Below, piece by piece: positions 1-5,186 of a stretch of 5,186 nucleotides of DNA. Made by a program: the position numbers and the translations under genes. The stretch's first letter is position 1. Each line of letters begins with the position of its first letter. The DNA comes from Candidatus Muproteobacteria bacterium RIFCSPHIGHO2_01_FULL_65_16 (lineage in GTDB: Bacteria > Pseudomonadota > Gammaproteobacteria > Acidiferrobacterales > Sulfurifustaceae): positions 1 to 5,186 of the forward strand of contig MFSY01000099.1 of assembly GCA_001785175.1 (NCBI GenBank), written 5' to 3'. The notes under the pieces are model-generated. The model saw only the letters and a program-made list of their open reading frames with translations. It made no database searches and was not told where the DNA came from.

Positions 1-576
1 CGAGTAGAGCCACAGAATCACGAACAGCGCGACGCCTTCGAGCGCGGCCTCGTAGAGCTGCGTCGGATGGCGCGGCTCGGGCCCGCCGGGGCGGAACACC
101 ATGCCCCAGGGCAGGTCGGTGACGCGGCCCCAGAGCTCCTGGTTGATGAAGTTGCCGATACGGCCCGGGCCGAGGCCGGCGGGCGCGAGCGGCGCGAGGA
201 AGTCGGTCACCGCGAACCAGGCGCGGCCGGTCTTGCGCGCGTACAGCAGGAGCGCGACGGCGACGCCGATGAGGCCGCCGTGGAACGACATGCCGCCGGT
301 CCAGATGTAAAACACCTCGAGCGGGTGGCTGAGGTAATGGGCCAGGTTGTAAAACAGGACGTAGCCGAGGCGCCCGCCGAGGATCACGCCGAGCGCGATG
401 TAGAACAACACATCGGAAAGCTCCTCCGGCCGCCAGCCGGAGCCGGGGCGCCGCGCGCGGTACACGCCGAGCCACCAGCCGAGCCCGAAGCCGACGACAT
501 ACATCAGGCCGTACCAGTGGATCGCCAGGGGGCCGAGATGGATTGCGACGGGATCAATGTCCGGGGCGCGCAGCAT
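1..576 (-). CDS. lgt: Prolipoprotein diacylglyceryl transferase Lgt (partial, C-terminus off the left edge)
   Basis: Lgt is the inner-membrane enzyme that moves the diacylglyceryl group of phosphatidylglycerol to the lipobox cysteine of prolipoproteins, the first step of lipoprotein maturation. The visible 192 residues align from the start with E. coli Lgt: [19 protein letters not shown] near residues 8-26, the [11 protein letters not shown] block at 94-104 (His99 corresponds to the essential E. coli His103), and the family signature [13 protein letters not shown] at 138-150 (Arg139 and Glu147 correspond to Arg143 and Glu151). RHPTQLYEA follows at 169-177. Several hydrophobic segments fit a polytopic protein. 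Roughly the last quarter, including the distal catalytic Arg, lies beyond position 1. The ATG at 576 is chosen because it fits the family N-terminus and no other in-frame start follows the in-frame TGA of the upstream gene at 616-618. No clear Shine-Dalgarno precedes it, so coupling to the upstream glycosyltransferase gene is likely (inference). Confidence 0.97.
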   Translation of the reverse strand, partial: MLRAPDIDPVAIHLGPLAIHWYGLMYVVGFGLGWWLGVYRARRPGSGWRPEELSDVLFYIALGVILGGRLGYVLFYNLAHYLSHPLEVFYIWTGGMSFHGGLIGVAVALLLYARKTGRAWFAVTDFLAPLAPAGLGPGRIGNFINQELWGRVTDLPWGMVFRPGGPEPRHPTQLYEAALEGVALFVILWLYS

Positions 577-615
577 GGGACGGATTATGAACGAGCCGGC
601 CGTCGCCGGCCAGCG

Positions 616-2406
616 TCAGCGCCTTCTTCCCGCCAGCGCCGCCGCCTCCCATGCGTATACCGCCCCGTCGAGATAAGGCGCCTCAAGCATGGGTCGCGCC
701 CCCGGGCGCAGCCGCGGCTGCCAGGCGCCCGCGTAAACCACGAGCACGCCGCTCGGATACCGCTCCGCCCAGGCCTCAGCCTCATCCGCGGCGAGGACGC
801 TCAGGGGATGCTCGAGGCGCCCGTAAAAATGGAACTGGCCCTGATAGTCGCCCACATGGGCGATGGGCCGCCGCGCCTGCTGCGCCTGCGCCAGCGCGCG
901 CGCGACATCCTTGACCTCGCGCAACGGCTCGAACTGCGAGCCGACGACCAGGACCACGATCGCCACCAGCGAGGCGCTGAAGGCCGCGGTTTCGAGCACG
1001 CGCTGGCGGCTTTCCTTGAACGGCAGCCAGGCGAGCACGATCCCGACGACGATGACGCCCACCCCGATGAGGGGCGAGAGCTCCCACAGGAAGCCGGGCA
1101 GAAATTCCACGCGCGGCAGCTTCGGCATGACGGCGAACAGCCCGCCGAGCAGGATCAGCGGGATGGACATCCCGGCCAGCGGCCGGTCCTCGTCCCCCGG
1201 CGGAATTTCCCCGTCAAAAAGCAGATAGCAACCGGCCAGAACGCCCGCCGGCAGGAGCGGCAGCAGCATCTGCGGCTGCTTGACGTCGTACAGCGACAAC
1301 AACGCAAGAGTCGGAAAAACCCAGGCCATGCAGAACAAGATGCCGGGGTTCAGCTTCTGACGTCTTATGCGCCAGAGCCGCATCCACAGGAGCGGCCAGA
1401 GCGACCAGGGCAGCAACAGCAGCGGCAACAGCAGTGCGTACCACCACCAGGGACGTGATCCCGGGAAAAGCTCCAGCACCGGCGGCGACAACGATACCGT
1501 GATCCACTTCACGATGTAGGGCACGCCCGCGTCGCGCGCGGCGGGAACCGCCCAGGCCGCCACGACGGCGCCGGCGAGCAGCAGCGCCTTGGTCGTGTCC
1601 AGATACCAGTATTTCCAGTTCATGCCGGGCGATCCCGCGGCCCATAGCGGCGCGAGCAGCGCCACCGGCAGCACATACAACAAGATCGCAAATCCATGCG
1701 CCAGGACCCCGAGGCCGAGGGCCGCGCCGAGCAGCATCCAGGCGCGCATATCGCGCCGGCGCCACATGATCAGCACTCCCCGGAGCGCGAGCAGCGTGAA
1801 AAACACGAGCAGCATGTCGCCGAGGGTGACGGTCGTGTACAGCGCCCAGAAGAAAATGCCGAGGAGCATGAACGGCGCGTAGCGCGCGGCGTCGGGGCTC
1901 CTCGGCCACAGCAGGCGCGCGAGGCGCCCGGTCATGTAAAGCGCGGCCAGGGAAAACAGCGCCGGCAACATGCGCGCCCACCACTCTTCGGCGCCGAAAA
2001 ATTTCCAGCCGAAATAGACGAGGGAATAAAGCAGCGGCGGCTGATAGGAAAGCTCGTTGTTGAGCGACGGCAAAAGAAAATCGCCCGCGAGCCACATGTC
2101 CCAGGCGACGGCGAGCGTCCGCGTCTCGTCCACGGGCCAGCCCGAGCGCGCGAACAGCGCCGCGGCAACGAGCAGCATCCAGAGACCGATCCAGCCCGCC
2201 GCCAGGCGCGCGTCCTCGGCCCAGGCCGCGGCTGGTTTCGGCGCCGTTATCGGCGCCGGGGTCGGGCGCGTCGGGATGCCGCCGACCTCGATCTCCTCGA
2301 CCACGAATTTTTCGATCGCGGTGACGCCGCGCCGACGCCGCTCCTCGCGCCGCCGCTTTTTATGCGCCTTCGGTTGTGTGTCTTTGTTACGCCTGAACCA
2401 TGGCAT
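616..2406 (-). CDS. ArnT/PMT-type (GT-C) membrane glycosyltransferase, glycosyltransferase family 39 protein
   Basis: This 596-residue polytopic protein resembles ArnT/PMT_2 enzymes, which transfer a sugar from a polyprenyl-phosphate donor to lipid A, protein or another envelope acceptor on the periplasmic face. After a first membrane helix (about 70-86) comes the acidic pair Asp93-Glu94 in the first periplasmic loop, then GDFLLP and YQPPLLYSLVYFGWKFFG (121-138), the counterpart of the family's KPPLLYW block, then WWARMLPALFSLAALY. A second loop carries TLGDMLLVFF with Asp197. About ten more hydrophobic helices follow, with KQPQMLLPLLP near 376-386 and a soluble C-terminal tail of about 105 residues. 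The N-terminus is odd: residues 6-27 are extremely Lys/Arg-rich and a Pro-rich linker follows. The ATG at 2406 (MPWFRRNKD) is preferred over an in-frame GTG at 2499, which would add 31 residues across the likely promoter. Only a weak GGA lies upstream. Substrate and acceptor cannot be told. The gene is 39 nt upstream of lgt and probably in one operon. Confidence 0.9.
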   Translation of the reverse strand: MPWFRRNKDTQPKAHKKRRREERRRRGVTAIEKFVVEEIEVGGIPTRPTPAPITAPKPAAAWAEDARLAAGWIGLWMLLVAAALFARSGWPVDETRTLAVAWDMWLAGDFLLPSLNNELSYQPPLLYSLVYFGWKFFGAEEWWARMLPALFSLAALYMTGRLARLLWPRSPDAARYAPFMLLGIFFWALYTTVTLGDMLLVFFTLLALRGVLIMWRRRDMRAWMLLGAALGLGVLAHGFAILLYVLPVALLAPLWAAGSPGMNWKYWYLDTTKALLLAGAVVAAWAVPAARDAGVPYIVKWITVSLSPPVLELFPGSRPWWWYALLLPLLLLPWSLWPLLWMRLWRIRRQKLNPGILFCMAWVFPTLALLSLYDVKQPQMLLPLLPAGVLAGCYLLFDGEIPPGDEDRPLAGMSIPLILLGGLFAVMPKLPRVEFLPGFLWELSPLIGVGVIVVGIVLAWLPFKESRQRVLETAAFSASLVAIVVLVVGSQFEPLREVKDVARALAQAQQARRPIAHVGDYQGQFHFYGRLEHPLSVLAADEAEAWAERYPSGVLVVYAGAWQPRLRPGARPMLEAPYLDGAVYAWEAAALAGRRR

Positions 2407-2623
2407 CGGCAGCAATCCGGCCAGTCCGCTGATGTGTCTAACCCTATAGCGTAGTAAGCCGGAAGGCCGGGCGCAGGCGCGGGCTAACCGGGGAATCACG
2501 CGGGCCGATGGCCGGTATTTCCTGGGGCAAACACCGTTCGCAGGGTCTTTGCCGATGTAATTGGTATGAAATATGCACCTAAATAAATAACACTAAAATG
2601 GACCGCGCCGGTCAGGGAATACC
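2407..2623. promoter_or_regulatory. Divergent intergenic spacer with probable promoters for both flanking genes
   Basis: This 217-bp gene-free stretch lies between the minus-strand glycosyltransferase gene and the plus-strand small membrane protein gene, so it should hold both promoters. The half nearer the plus-strand gene (about 2545-2600) is clearly AT-richer than its surroundings. On the plus strand TTGCCG at 2549-2554 lies 17 nt from TATGCA at 2572-2577, a weak sigma70-like pair. On the minus strand TATAGG (2448-2443) resembles a -10 box but has no good -35 at the usual distance. No terminator hairpin with a T-run, riboswitch or RNA gene is apparent. The regulatory assignment rests on gene orientation more than on motif quality. 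Confidence 0.4.
2614..2618 (+). promoter_or_regulatory. Shine-Dalgarno AGGGA for the small membrane protein gene
   Basis: AGGGA ends 5 nt before the first ATG (2624) and 8 nt before the immediately following second ATG (2627). The spacing to the second ATG is closer to optimal, so translation may start there, one residue shorter. Either way the reading frame is the same and the site supports a real gene start here. Confidence 0.5.
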
Positions 2624-3046
2624 ATGATGAAACAACACGTTGCCGCAAATCACGCCCTCGTGGGAGTTATGGGGGCGAAACCGACCAGGGGGATGTTTGA
2701 CGTGATCAAGCACTTCTGCAAGGCCGCGTGGCAGCTGCAACTACGCGAAAAGGCCCGCATCCGCGCCGAGGTCCACCAGATTCCGGGGCTGCTCAGATTG
2801 TTGATGAAACCACGCAATGGGCTGCGCTGGTCGAAGGAAGACCGCGCCGATCTGGCCTCCCAGCTGCAACGCATAAGCCGCCTGGGCCTTTACCTCACGG
2901 TCCTGGCCGTCCCCGGCACCAGCCTCACCTTACCGCTGCTGGCGTGGTGGCTGGACCGGCGCCGCCTCCAACGCGATGCGGCCGGTCTGCACCCGGCGTC
3001 ACACGCGCCCGGCCAGCACCAGCGCCCACACCGCCAGCGCCAGTAG
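2624..3046 (+). CDS. Small hypothetical protein with one hydrophobic segment, LETM1-like motif
   Basis: This 140-residue protein is not one I recognise with certainty. The order seen is a mixed N-terminus, an amphipathic basic stretch (about 26-50), the sequence MKPRNGLRWSKEDRADL at 61-77, and a hydrophobic segment (about 87-110) containing PGTSLTLPLLAWWLDRRR, then a polar His/Gln/Arg-rich tail. The pattern 'LTxEDR-x-L, then a hydrophobic run ending in P-G-x-x-L-x-L-P' recalls the membrane region of LETM1-like proteins and small proteobacterial homologues of it; this is resemblance from memory, not a search result. The start has a reasonable Shine-Dalgarno (2614-2618), and the frame contains a coherent hydrophobic segment followed by positive residues, which argues against a chance ORF. 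It converges on dgkA, and its last 15 codons plus stop (2999-3046) are antisense to the dgkA 3' end. The unusual tail composition reflects that overlap. Function unknown; no link to dgkA beyond position can be claimed. Confidence 0.7.
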   Translation: MMKQHVAANHALVGVMGAKPTRGMFDVIKHFCKAAWQLQLREKARIRAEVHQIPGLLRLLMKPRNGLRWSKEDRADLASQLQRISRLGLYLTVLAVPGTSLTLPLLAWWLDRRRLQRDAAGLHPASHAPGQHQRPHRQRQ

Positions 3047-3382
3047 CAGGGACAGAAACACCGCCGCCGAGCCGAGGTCCTTGGCCCGGCCGGAAAGCGC
3101 GTGACGCTTGGGGCCGAAGCGATCAACCGCCGCCTCGAGCGCCGAATTCAGCAGCTCCACGATCAGCACCAGCACGAGACTTCCCAGAAGCAGCGCGCGC
3201 TCGATGCCGCTGCGCCCAAGCCAGATTCCGAGCGGCGCGAGAATCACGAACAGCGCCGCTTCCTGACGAAACGCCGCTTCGTGCCTAAGCGCCGCCCTGA
3301 GGCCGTTCAGCGAATACCCCCCGGCGCGCACCACGCGCCGAAGATCACCCAAGCTGCGGATCCACTCTCTGGCGGTTCGCAT
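2999..3382 (-). CDS. dgkA: Diacylglycerol kinase DgkA
   Basis: DgkA is a small trimeric inner-membrane kinase that phosphorylates diacylglycerol with MgATP to phosphatidic acid, recycling diacylglycerol released during envelope biosynthesis. The 127-residue product matches the family's usual length (about 120) and aligns throughout: AGGYSLNGLRAAL at 20-32, EAAFRQE at 35-41, the core LIVELLNSALEAAVDR at 73-88 and LSGRAKDLGSAAV at 96-108. The catalytic and metal-binding residues are present: Glu76, Asn79 and Glu83 (E. coli Glu69, Asn72 and catalytic Glu76), Asp87, and Lys101-Asp102. Three hydrophobic helices are visible (about 42-58, 62-82, 105-125). The ATG at 3382 gives an N-terminal lead somewhat longer than in E. 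coli. No strong Shine-Dalgarno is seen. The stop at 2999 lies inside the convergent small-protein gene, a 48-bp tail-to-tail overlap. Upstream on the same strand is a decayed toxin gene, from which dgkA may draw its promoter. Confidence 0.97.
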   Translation of the reverse strand: MRTAREWIRSLGDLRRVVRAGGYSLNGLRAALRHEAAFRQEAALFVILAPLGIWLGRSGIERALLLGSLVLVLIVELLNSALEAAVDRFGPKRHALSGRAKDLGSAAVFLSLLLALAVWALVLAGRV

Positions 3383-3417
3383 GAACCAATCTACCGGCTG
3401 CTTGAAGACGGGGGGCT

Positions 3418-3441
3418 GTCCGAAACAGGTAGATGTCGGAC
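3418..3441. repeat. Inverted repeat GTCCGA-N12-TCGGAC upstream of dgkA
   Basis: A perfect 6-bp inverted repeat (3418-3423 and 3436-3441) with a 12-nt spacer lies 36-59 nt upstream of the dgkA ATG, at the expected start of a transcript from the candidate promoter at 3441-3468. It could be an operator, a 5'-UTR hairpin or a scar of an element. No T-run follows on either strand, so it is not a typical terminator. A repeat of this length could also be chance. Confidence 0.3.
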
Positions 3442-3468
3442 TCTTATTGAGCGTTCCGTTACGGTCAA
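3441..3468 (-). promoter_or_regulatory. Candidate sigma70 promoter for dgkA inside the toxin remnant
   Basis: On the minus strand TTGACC (3468-3463, five of six bases of the -35 consensus) is followed after 16 nt by TAAGAG (3446-3441, three of six of the -10 consensus). Transcription would begin near 3434 and leave a leader of roughly 50 nt before the dgkA ATG at 3382. The -35 is good and the -10 is poor. Orientation and distance suit dgkA, which otherwise has no evident promoter. Confidence 0.3.
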
Positions 3469-3494
3469 CTGCGCAGCGGTTGTGCGTGGCAACC

Positions 3495-3520
3495 CTTGAT
3501 CGAGGAGAAGTCGGATCAAG
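3495..3520. repeat. Inverted repeat CTTGATC-N12-GATCAAG at the antitoxin-toxin junction
   Basis: A perfect 7-bp inverted repeat (3495-3501 and 3514-3520) spans the antitoxin stop, the overlapping TTG start of the toxin remnant and its first codons. In the minus-strand transcript the arms would pair around a 12-nt loop and occlude the TTG start. This could limit toxin translation, or the match may be incidental to the encoded residues. Confidence 0.4.
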
Positions 3521-3746
3521 CCGCGTCCAGCGAGATTACCTGATCGTCGAGGTTATGTGCGGCGAATTCCAACGCTTGGCGAATATCCTCGGGCTCAAGC
3601 TCGGGATATTCGGCGATGAGGTCCTCCCACCTGGGGTATACGGCAAGCGCCTCGATCACACGACGCACCGTCAGGCGCATACCGCGGATGCACGGCTGAC
3701 CGTTCATGATTTCCGGGTCAACCGTGATACGGTCCCACTTTTTCAT
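3516..3746 (-). CDS. DUF433 family antitoxin (VapB-like)
   Basis: The 76-residue product is a full-length DUF433 protein. It has the family's opening RITVDPEIMNGQPCIRGMRLTV (residues 6-27), with the hallmark N-G-x-P-C-I-R-G, then a helical segment VRRVIEALAVYPRWEDLIAEYP with the typical 'DLIxEYPxLEPEDIRQAL' (42-59) and the FAA motif at 61-63. DUF433 proteins are usually paired with DUF5615 PIN-like toxins and are annotated as their antitoxins. The ATG at 3746 is supported by GGAG (3758-3755) with an 8-nt spacer. The partner toxin frame begins in the antitoxin stop codon but is truncated, so this antitoxin appears to be an orphan. A short inverted repeat at 3787-3805 lies upstream and could be an autoregulatory operator (inference). 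DNA binding by this protein is assumed from antitoxin practice in general and is not shown by the sequence. Confidence 0.93.
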   Translation of the reverse strand: MKKWDRITVDPEIMNGQPCIRGMRLTVRRVIEALAVYPRWEDLIAEYPELEPEDIRQALEFAAHNLDDQVISLDAA

Positions 3747-3754
3747 TGGATCAT

Positions 3755-3758
3755 CTCC
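3755..3758 (-). promoter_or_regulatory. Shine-Dalgarno GGAG of the DUF433 gene
   Basis: GGAG on the minus strand lies 8 nt before the ATG at 3746. It is the clearest ribosome binding site in the window and fixes the antitoxin start. Confidence 0.6.
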
Positions 3759-3786
3759 GCTCTTTGCCGTGGGTCAAAAGGAACAT

Positions 3787-3805
3787 TCATAGTGTAAGTC
3801 TATGA
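3787..3805. repeat. Inverted repeat TCATAG-N7-CTATGA upstream of the antitoxin gene
   Basis: A perfect 6-bp inverted repeat (3787-3792 and 3800-3805) with a 7-nt spacer lies 41-59 nt upstream of the DUF433 ATG in the AT-richer spacer after gcvPB. On the minus strand it overlaps TACACT (3796-3791), a four-of-six match to a -10 box, although no good -35 is seen. Position and symmetry fit an autoregulatory operator of an antitoxin. The spacer 3747-3867 otherwise shows no clear terminator for gcvPB. Confidence 0.35.
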
Positions 3806-3867
3806 CCGGCTATGTGTTCTATCAAGCCCGACCAAGCAATCCCAGCCTGTCCGATTCTAATTTATGG

Positions 3868-5186
3868 CTACCGATTAAGCTTCCAGACGAGATCGGGCTC
3901 GCGCGCGGCGCGCACGTCGTCGAGGCGCTTCACCGGCAGCGTGTGCGGCGCGCCCTTCACCGCATCCGGGTTGCTGCGCGCCTCCTTCTGGATTTCATCC
4001 AGCGCGGCAATGAAGCGGTCGAGTTCTTCCTTGGCCTCGGTCTCGGTCGGCTCGATGAGAAAGCACTCGGGCACGAGCAGCGGGAAATAGGTCGTGGGCG
4101 CATGAAAGCCCTTGTCGAGCAGGCGCTTGGCCACGTCCATCGCCGAGACGCCGGTCTCGTCCTTGAGCTTCTTGAATGTGAGCACGAATTCGTGGGTCGC
4201 GCGCCGCTTGGGGTACGCCATCTCGAACCCGCGCCCGGCAAGCTCGGCCATCACGTAGTTCGCGTTGAGCGTCGAGAACTCGGCCACGCGGTGCATGCCC
4301 TCGCGCCCGATGAGCCTGGCGTACACATAGGCGCGCAGCAGAATCCCGGCGTTGCCCATGTTGGCGCTGAGCCTGCCGATGGTCTGTGGGCACGTCGTCT
4401 CCGTGAGCCAGTGATATCTACCCGCGGTCACGCCCACCATCGGCACCGGCAGGAACGGCTCAAGGCGCGCACTCGCCGCCACCGGCCCCGCACCCGGCCC
4501 GCCCCCGCCGTGGGGCGTCGAGAAGGTCTTGTGCAGATTGAGATGAATCACGTCGAAGCCCATGTCGCCCGGCTTCACGCGCCCGAGGATGGCGTTCAGG
4601 TTCGCGCCGTCGTAATAGAGCAGGCCGCCGGCGTCGTGCACGGTCTTGGCGATCTCGGTGATGCGCCGCTCGAACACACCGAGCGTCGAGGGATTAGTGA
4701 GCATGAGCCCCGCGGTCTGCGGACCGACCGCGGCCTTGAGCGCCCCGATGTCCACGTCGCCGTTGGCATCGGTCGGGATCTCGCGCACGCTGTAACCGCA
4801 CATGACCGCGGTCGCCGGATTGGTGCCGTGCGCCGCGTCGGGCACGAGGATCTCGGTACGATTCTTGTCGCCGCGCGCATCGTGATAGGCGCGGATCATC
4901 GAGATGCCGGCGAACTCGCCCTGCGCGCCGGCGAGCGGCGTGAGCGAAACTCCCTTCATGCCGGTGACGTCTTTAAGAATCTCTTGCAGCTCGTGGAGGC
5001 AGGCGAGGAATCCCTGGCCGGTGGATTCCGGCGCGTGCGGATGGCGCCCGAGGAACTGCGGCAGCATCGCGGCCCTGTTGCACGCCCGCGGGTTGTACTT
5101 CATGGTGCACGAGCCGAGCGGATAAAAGTGCGTATCAATCGAGAAATTCTTCTGCGACAGCCGCGTGTAGTGCCGCACCGCCTGCA
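3868..5186 (-). CDS. gcvPB: Glycine dehydrogenase (decarboxylating) subunit 2, GcvPB (partial, N-terminus off the right edge)
   Basis: GcvPB with GcvPA forms the PLP-dependent P-protein of the cytosolic glycine cleavage system, which decarboxylates glycine and passes the aminomethyl group to lipoyl-GcvH. The visible 438 residues cover nearly all of a subunit that usually has about 480-500. Key blocks are [14 protein letters not shown] (about 20-33), [13 protein letters not shown] (78-90), the PLP-contacting AAHGTNPA (117-124), [13 protein letters not shown] (189-201) with the Asp expected to contact the cofactor nitrogen, and [18 protein letters not shown] (216-233), whose Lys codon (4530-4528) gives the internal aldimine. 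The C-terminus ends in DLVWKLNR and TAG at 3870-3868. A GTG at 5178 is in frame but falls within the conserved VRHYTRLS block, and the frame continues to the window edge, so it is not the start. The separate subunit shows a bipartite P-protein rather than the single ~950-residue E. coli form. gcvPA would be expected immediately upstream, beyond 5186. Confidence 0.98.
   Translation of the reverse strand, partial: QAVRHYTRLSQKNFSIDTHFYPLGSCTMKYNPRACNRAAMLPQFLGRHPHAPESTGQGFLACLHELQEILKDVTGMKGVSLTPLAGAQGEFAGISMIRAYHDARGDKNRTEILVPDAAHGTNPATAVMCGYSVREIPTDANGDVDIGALKAAVGPQTAGLMLTNPSTLGVFERRITEIAKTVHDAGGLLYYDGANLNAILGRVKPGDMGFDVIHLNLHKTFSTPHGGGGPGAGPVAASARLEPFLPVPMVGVTAGRYHWLTETTCPQTIGRLSANMGNAGILLRAYVYARLIGREGMHRVAEFSTLNANYVMAELAGRGFEMAYPKRRATHEFVLTFKKLKDETGVSAMDVAKRLLDKGFHAPTTYFPLLVPECFLIEPTETEAKEELDRFIAALDEIQKEARSNPDAVKGAPHTLPVKRLDDVRAAREPDLVWKLNR

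Larger units (their letters stand above)
3391..3519 (-). pseudogene. Truncated DUF5615 PIN-like toxin remnant
   Basis: Directly after the DUF433 antitoxin a frame opens with TTG overlapping the antitoxin stop (TTGA) and reads LIRLLLDQGLPRTTAAQL. This is very close to the conserved opening of DUF5615 PIN-like proteins, including the first acidic residue in LLLDQGLP. After about residue 18 (position 3466) resemblance fades, although SIRVRHL at 24-30 could be a trace of the family's second strand, and the frame stops with TAG at 3393-3391 after 42 residues. Intact family members are roughly 100-125 residues, so most of the PIN-like core, including the later acidic residues, is missing. Position and overlap fit the usual DUF433-DUF5615 gene order. 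I infer deletion or replacement of the 3' part, ending just upstream of the dgkA start. The start codon may also have decayed from ATG to TTG. Identification rests on the short N-terminal match plus context. Confidence 0.6.

Noticed and set aside
67..1458. 463-codon open frame on the plus strand
   Set aside because: It lies antisense to lgt and the glycosyltransferase gene, has a composition rich in Arg, Gln, Glu and Pro without any family resemblance, and is a high-GC shadow of the real minus-strand frames.
1696..2454. 252-codon open frame on the plus strand
   Set aside because: Antisense shadow of the glycosyltransferase gene with low-complexity Arg/Gln/Pro/Glu content, no recognisable domain and no ribosome binding site that I could identify.
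2407..2499. GTG start at 2499 for the glycosyltransferase, adding 31 residues
   Set aside because: The extension would cover the likely promoter region and reads as an arbitrary Arg-rich peptide. The ATG at 2406 gives a more natural N-terminus, though its Shine-Dalgarno is weak, so the choice is not certain.
2601..2613. Short palindrome GACC-N5-GGTC just upstream of the small-protein ribosome binding site
   Set aside because: The stem has only 4 bp and is too short to claim a regulatory hairpin in GC-rich DNA.
3381..3797. 138-codon plus-strand open frame across the toxin-antitoxin region
   Set aside because: It is antisense to the clearly recognisable DUF433 gene and shows no family resemblance of its own.
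3416..3854. 8-bp direct repeat CTGTCCGA at 3416-3423 and 3847-3854 flanking the toxin-antitoxin remnant
   Set aside because: It could be a target-site duplication, but a shared 8-mer between two spacers of about 120 nt is expected by chance roughly one time in five, and no element ends or transposase are visible.
5176..5178. GTG as a start of gcvPB at 5178
   Set aside because: It encodes the Val of the conserved VRHYTRLS block and the frame is open to the window edge, so the true start lies outside the window.

Overview
The window is high-GC bacterial chromosome and looks like ordinary gammaproteobacterial housekeeping DNA. The supporting signs are an E. coli-like Lgt N-terminus, an E. coli-like DgkA, and a glycine decarboxylase split into two subunits, as in many environmental gammaproteobacteria. 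The genus cannot be told from the sequence. Neither edge gene is complete.

Layout: positions 1-2406 are read on the minus strand. A large membrane glycosyltransferase of the ArnT/PMT (GT-C) type (2406 to 616) is followed 39 nt later by lgt, the prolipoprotein diacylglyceryl transferase (576 to beyond position 1). They probably form one transcription unit. Positions 2407-2623 are a gene-free divergent spacer. A plus-strand gene for a small one-helix membrane protein (2624-3046) follows. It converges on, and overlaps by 48 bp, dgkA (minus, 3382-2999), which encodes diacylglycerol kinase.

Upstream of dgkA is a small toxin-antitoxin-like module on the minus strand: an intact DUF433 antitoxin gene (3746-3516) and directly after it the first ~18 codons of a DUF5615 PIN-like toxin gene. 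That toxin frame loses its family resemblance and stops after 42 codons, just short of the dgkA start. A candidate dgkA promoter lies inside the toxin remnant. A 121-bp AT-richer spacer then separates the module from gcvPB (minus, 3868 to beyond 5186), the PLP-lysine-bearing subunit of bipartite glycine decarboxylase. gcvPA would be expected just past the right edge.

Functionally, three genes act on envelope lipids: Lgt uses phosphatidylglycerol to lipidate prolipoproteins, DgkA recycles diacylglycerol to phosphatidate, and the GT-C enzyme probably transfers a sugar from a polyprenyl-phosphate carrier on the periplasmic side. GcvPB belongs to one-carbon metabolism and is unrelated. I see no large undescribed system. 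The points most worth a second look are the decayed toxin beside an intact antitoxin, the inverted repeats around that module, the unrecognised small membrane protein overlapping dgkA, and the highly basic cytosolic leader on the glycosyltransferase. No rRNA, tRNA, CRISPR array, intact insertion sequence or convincing rho-independent terminator was seen.
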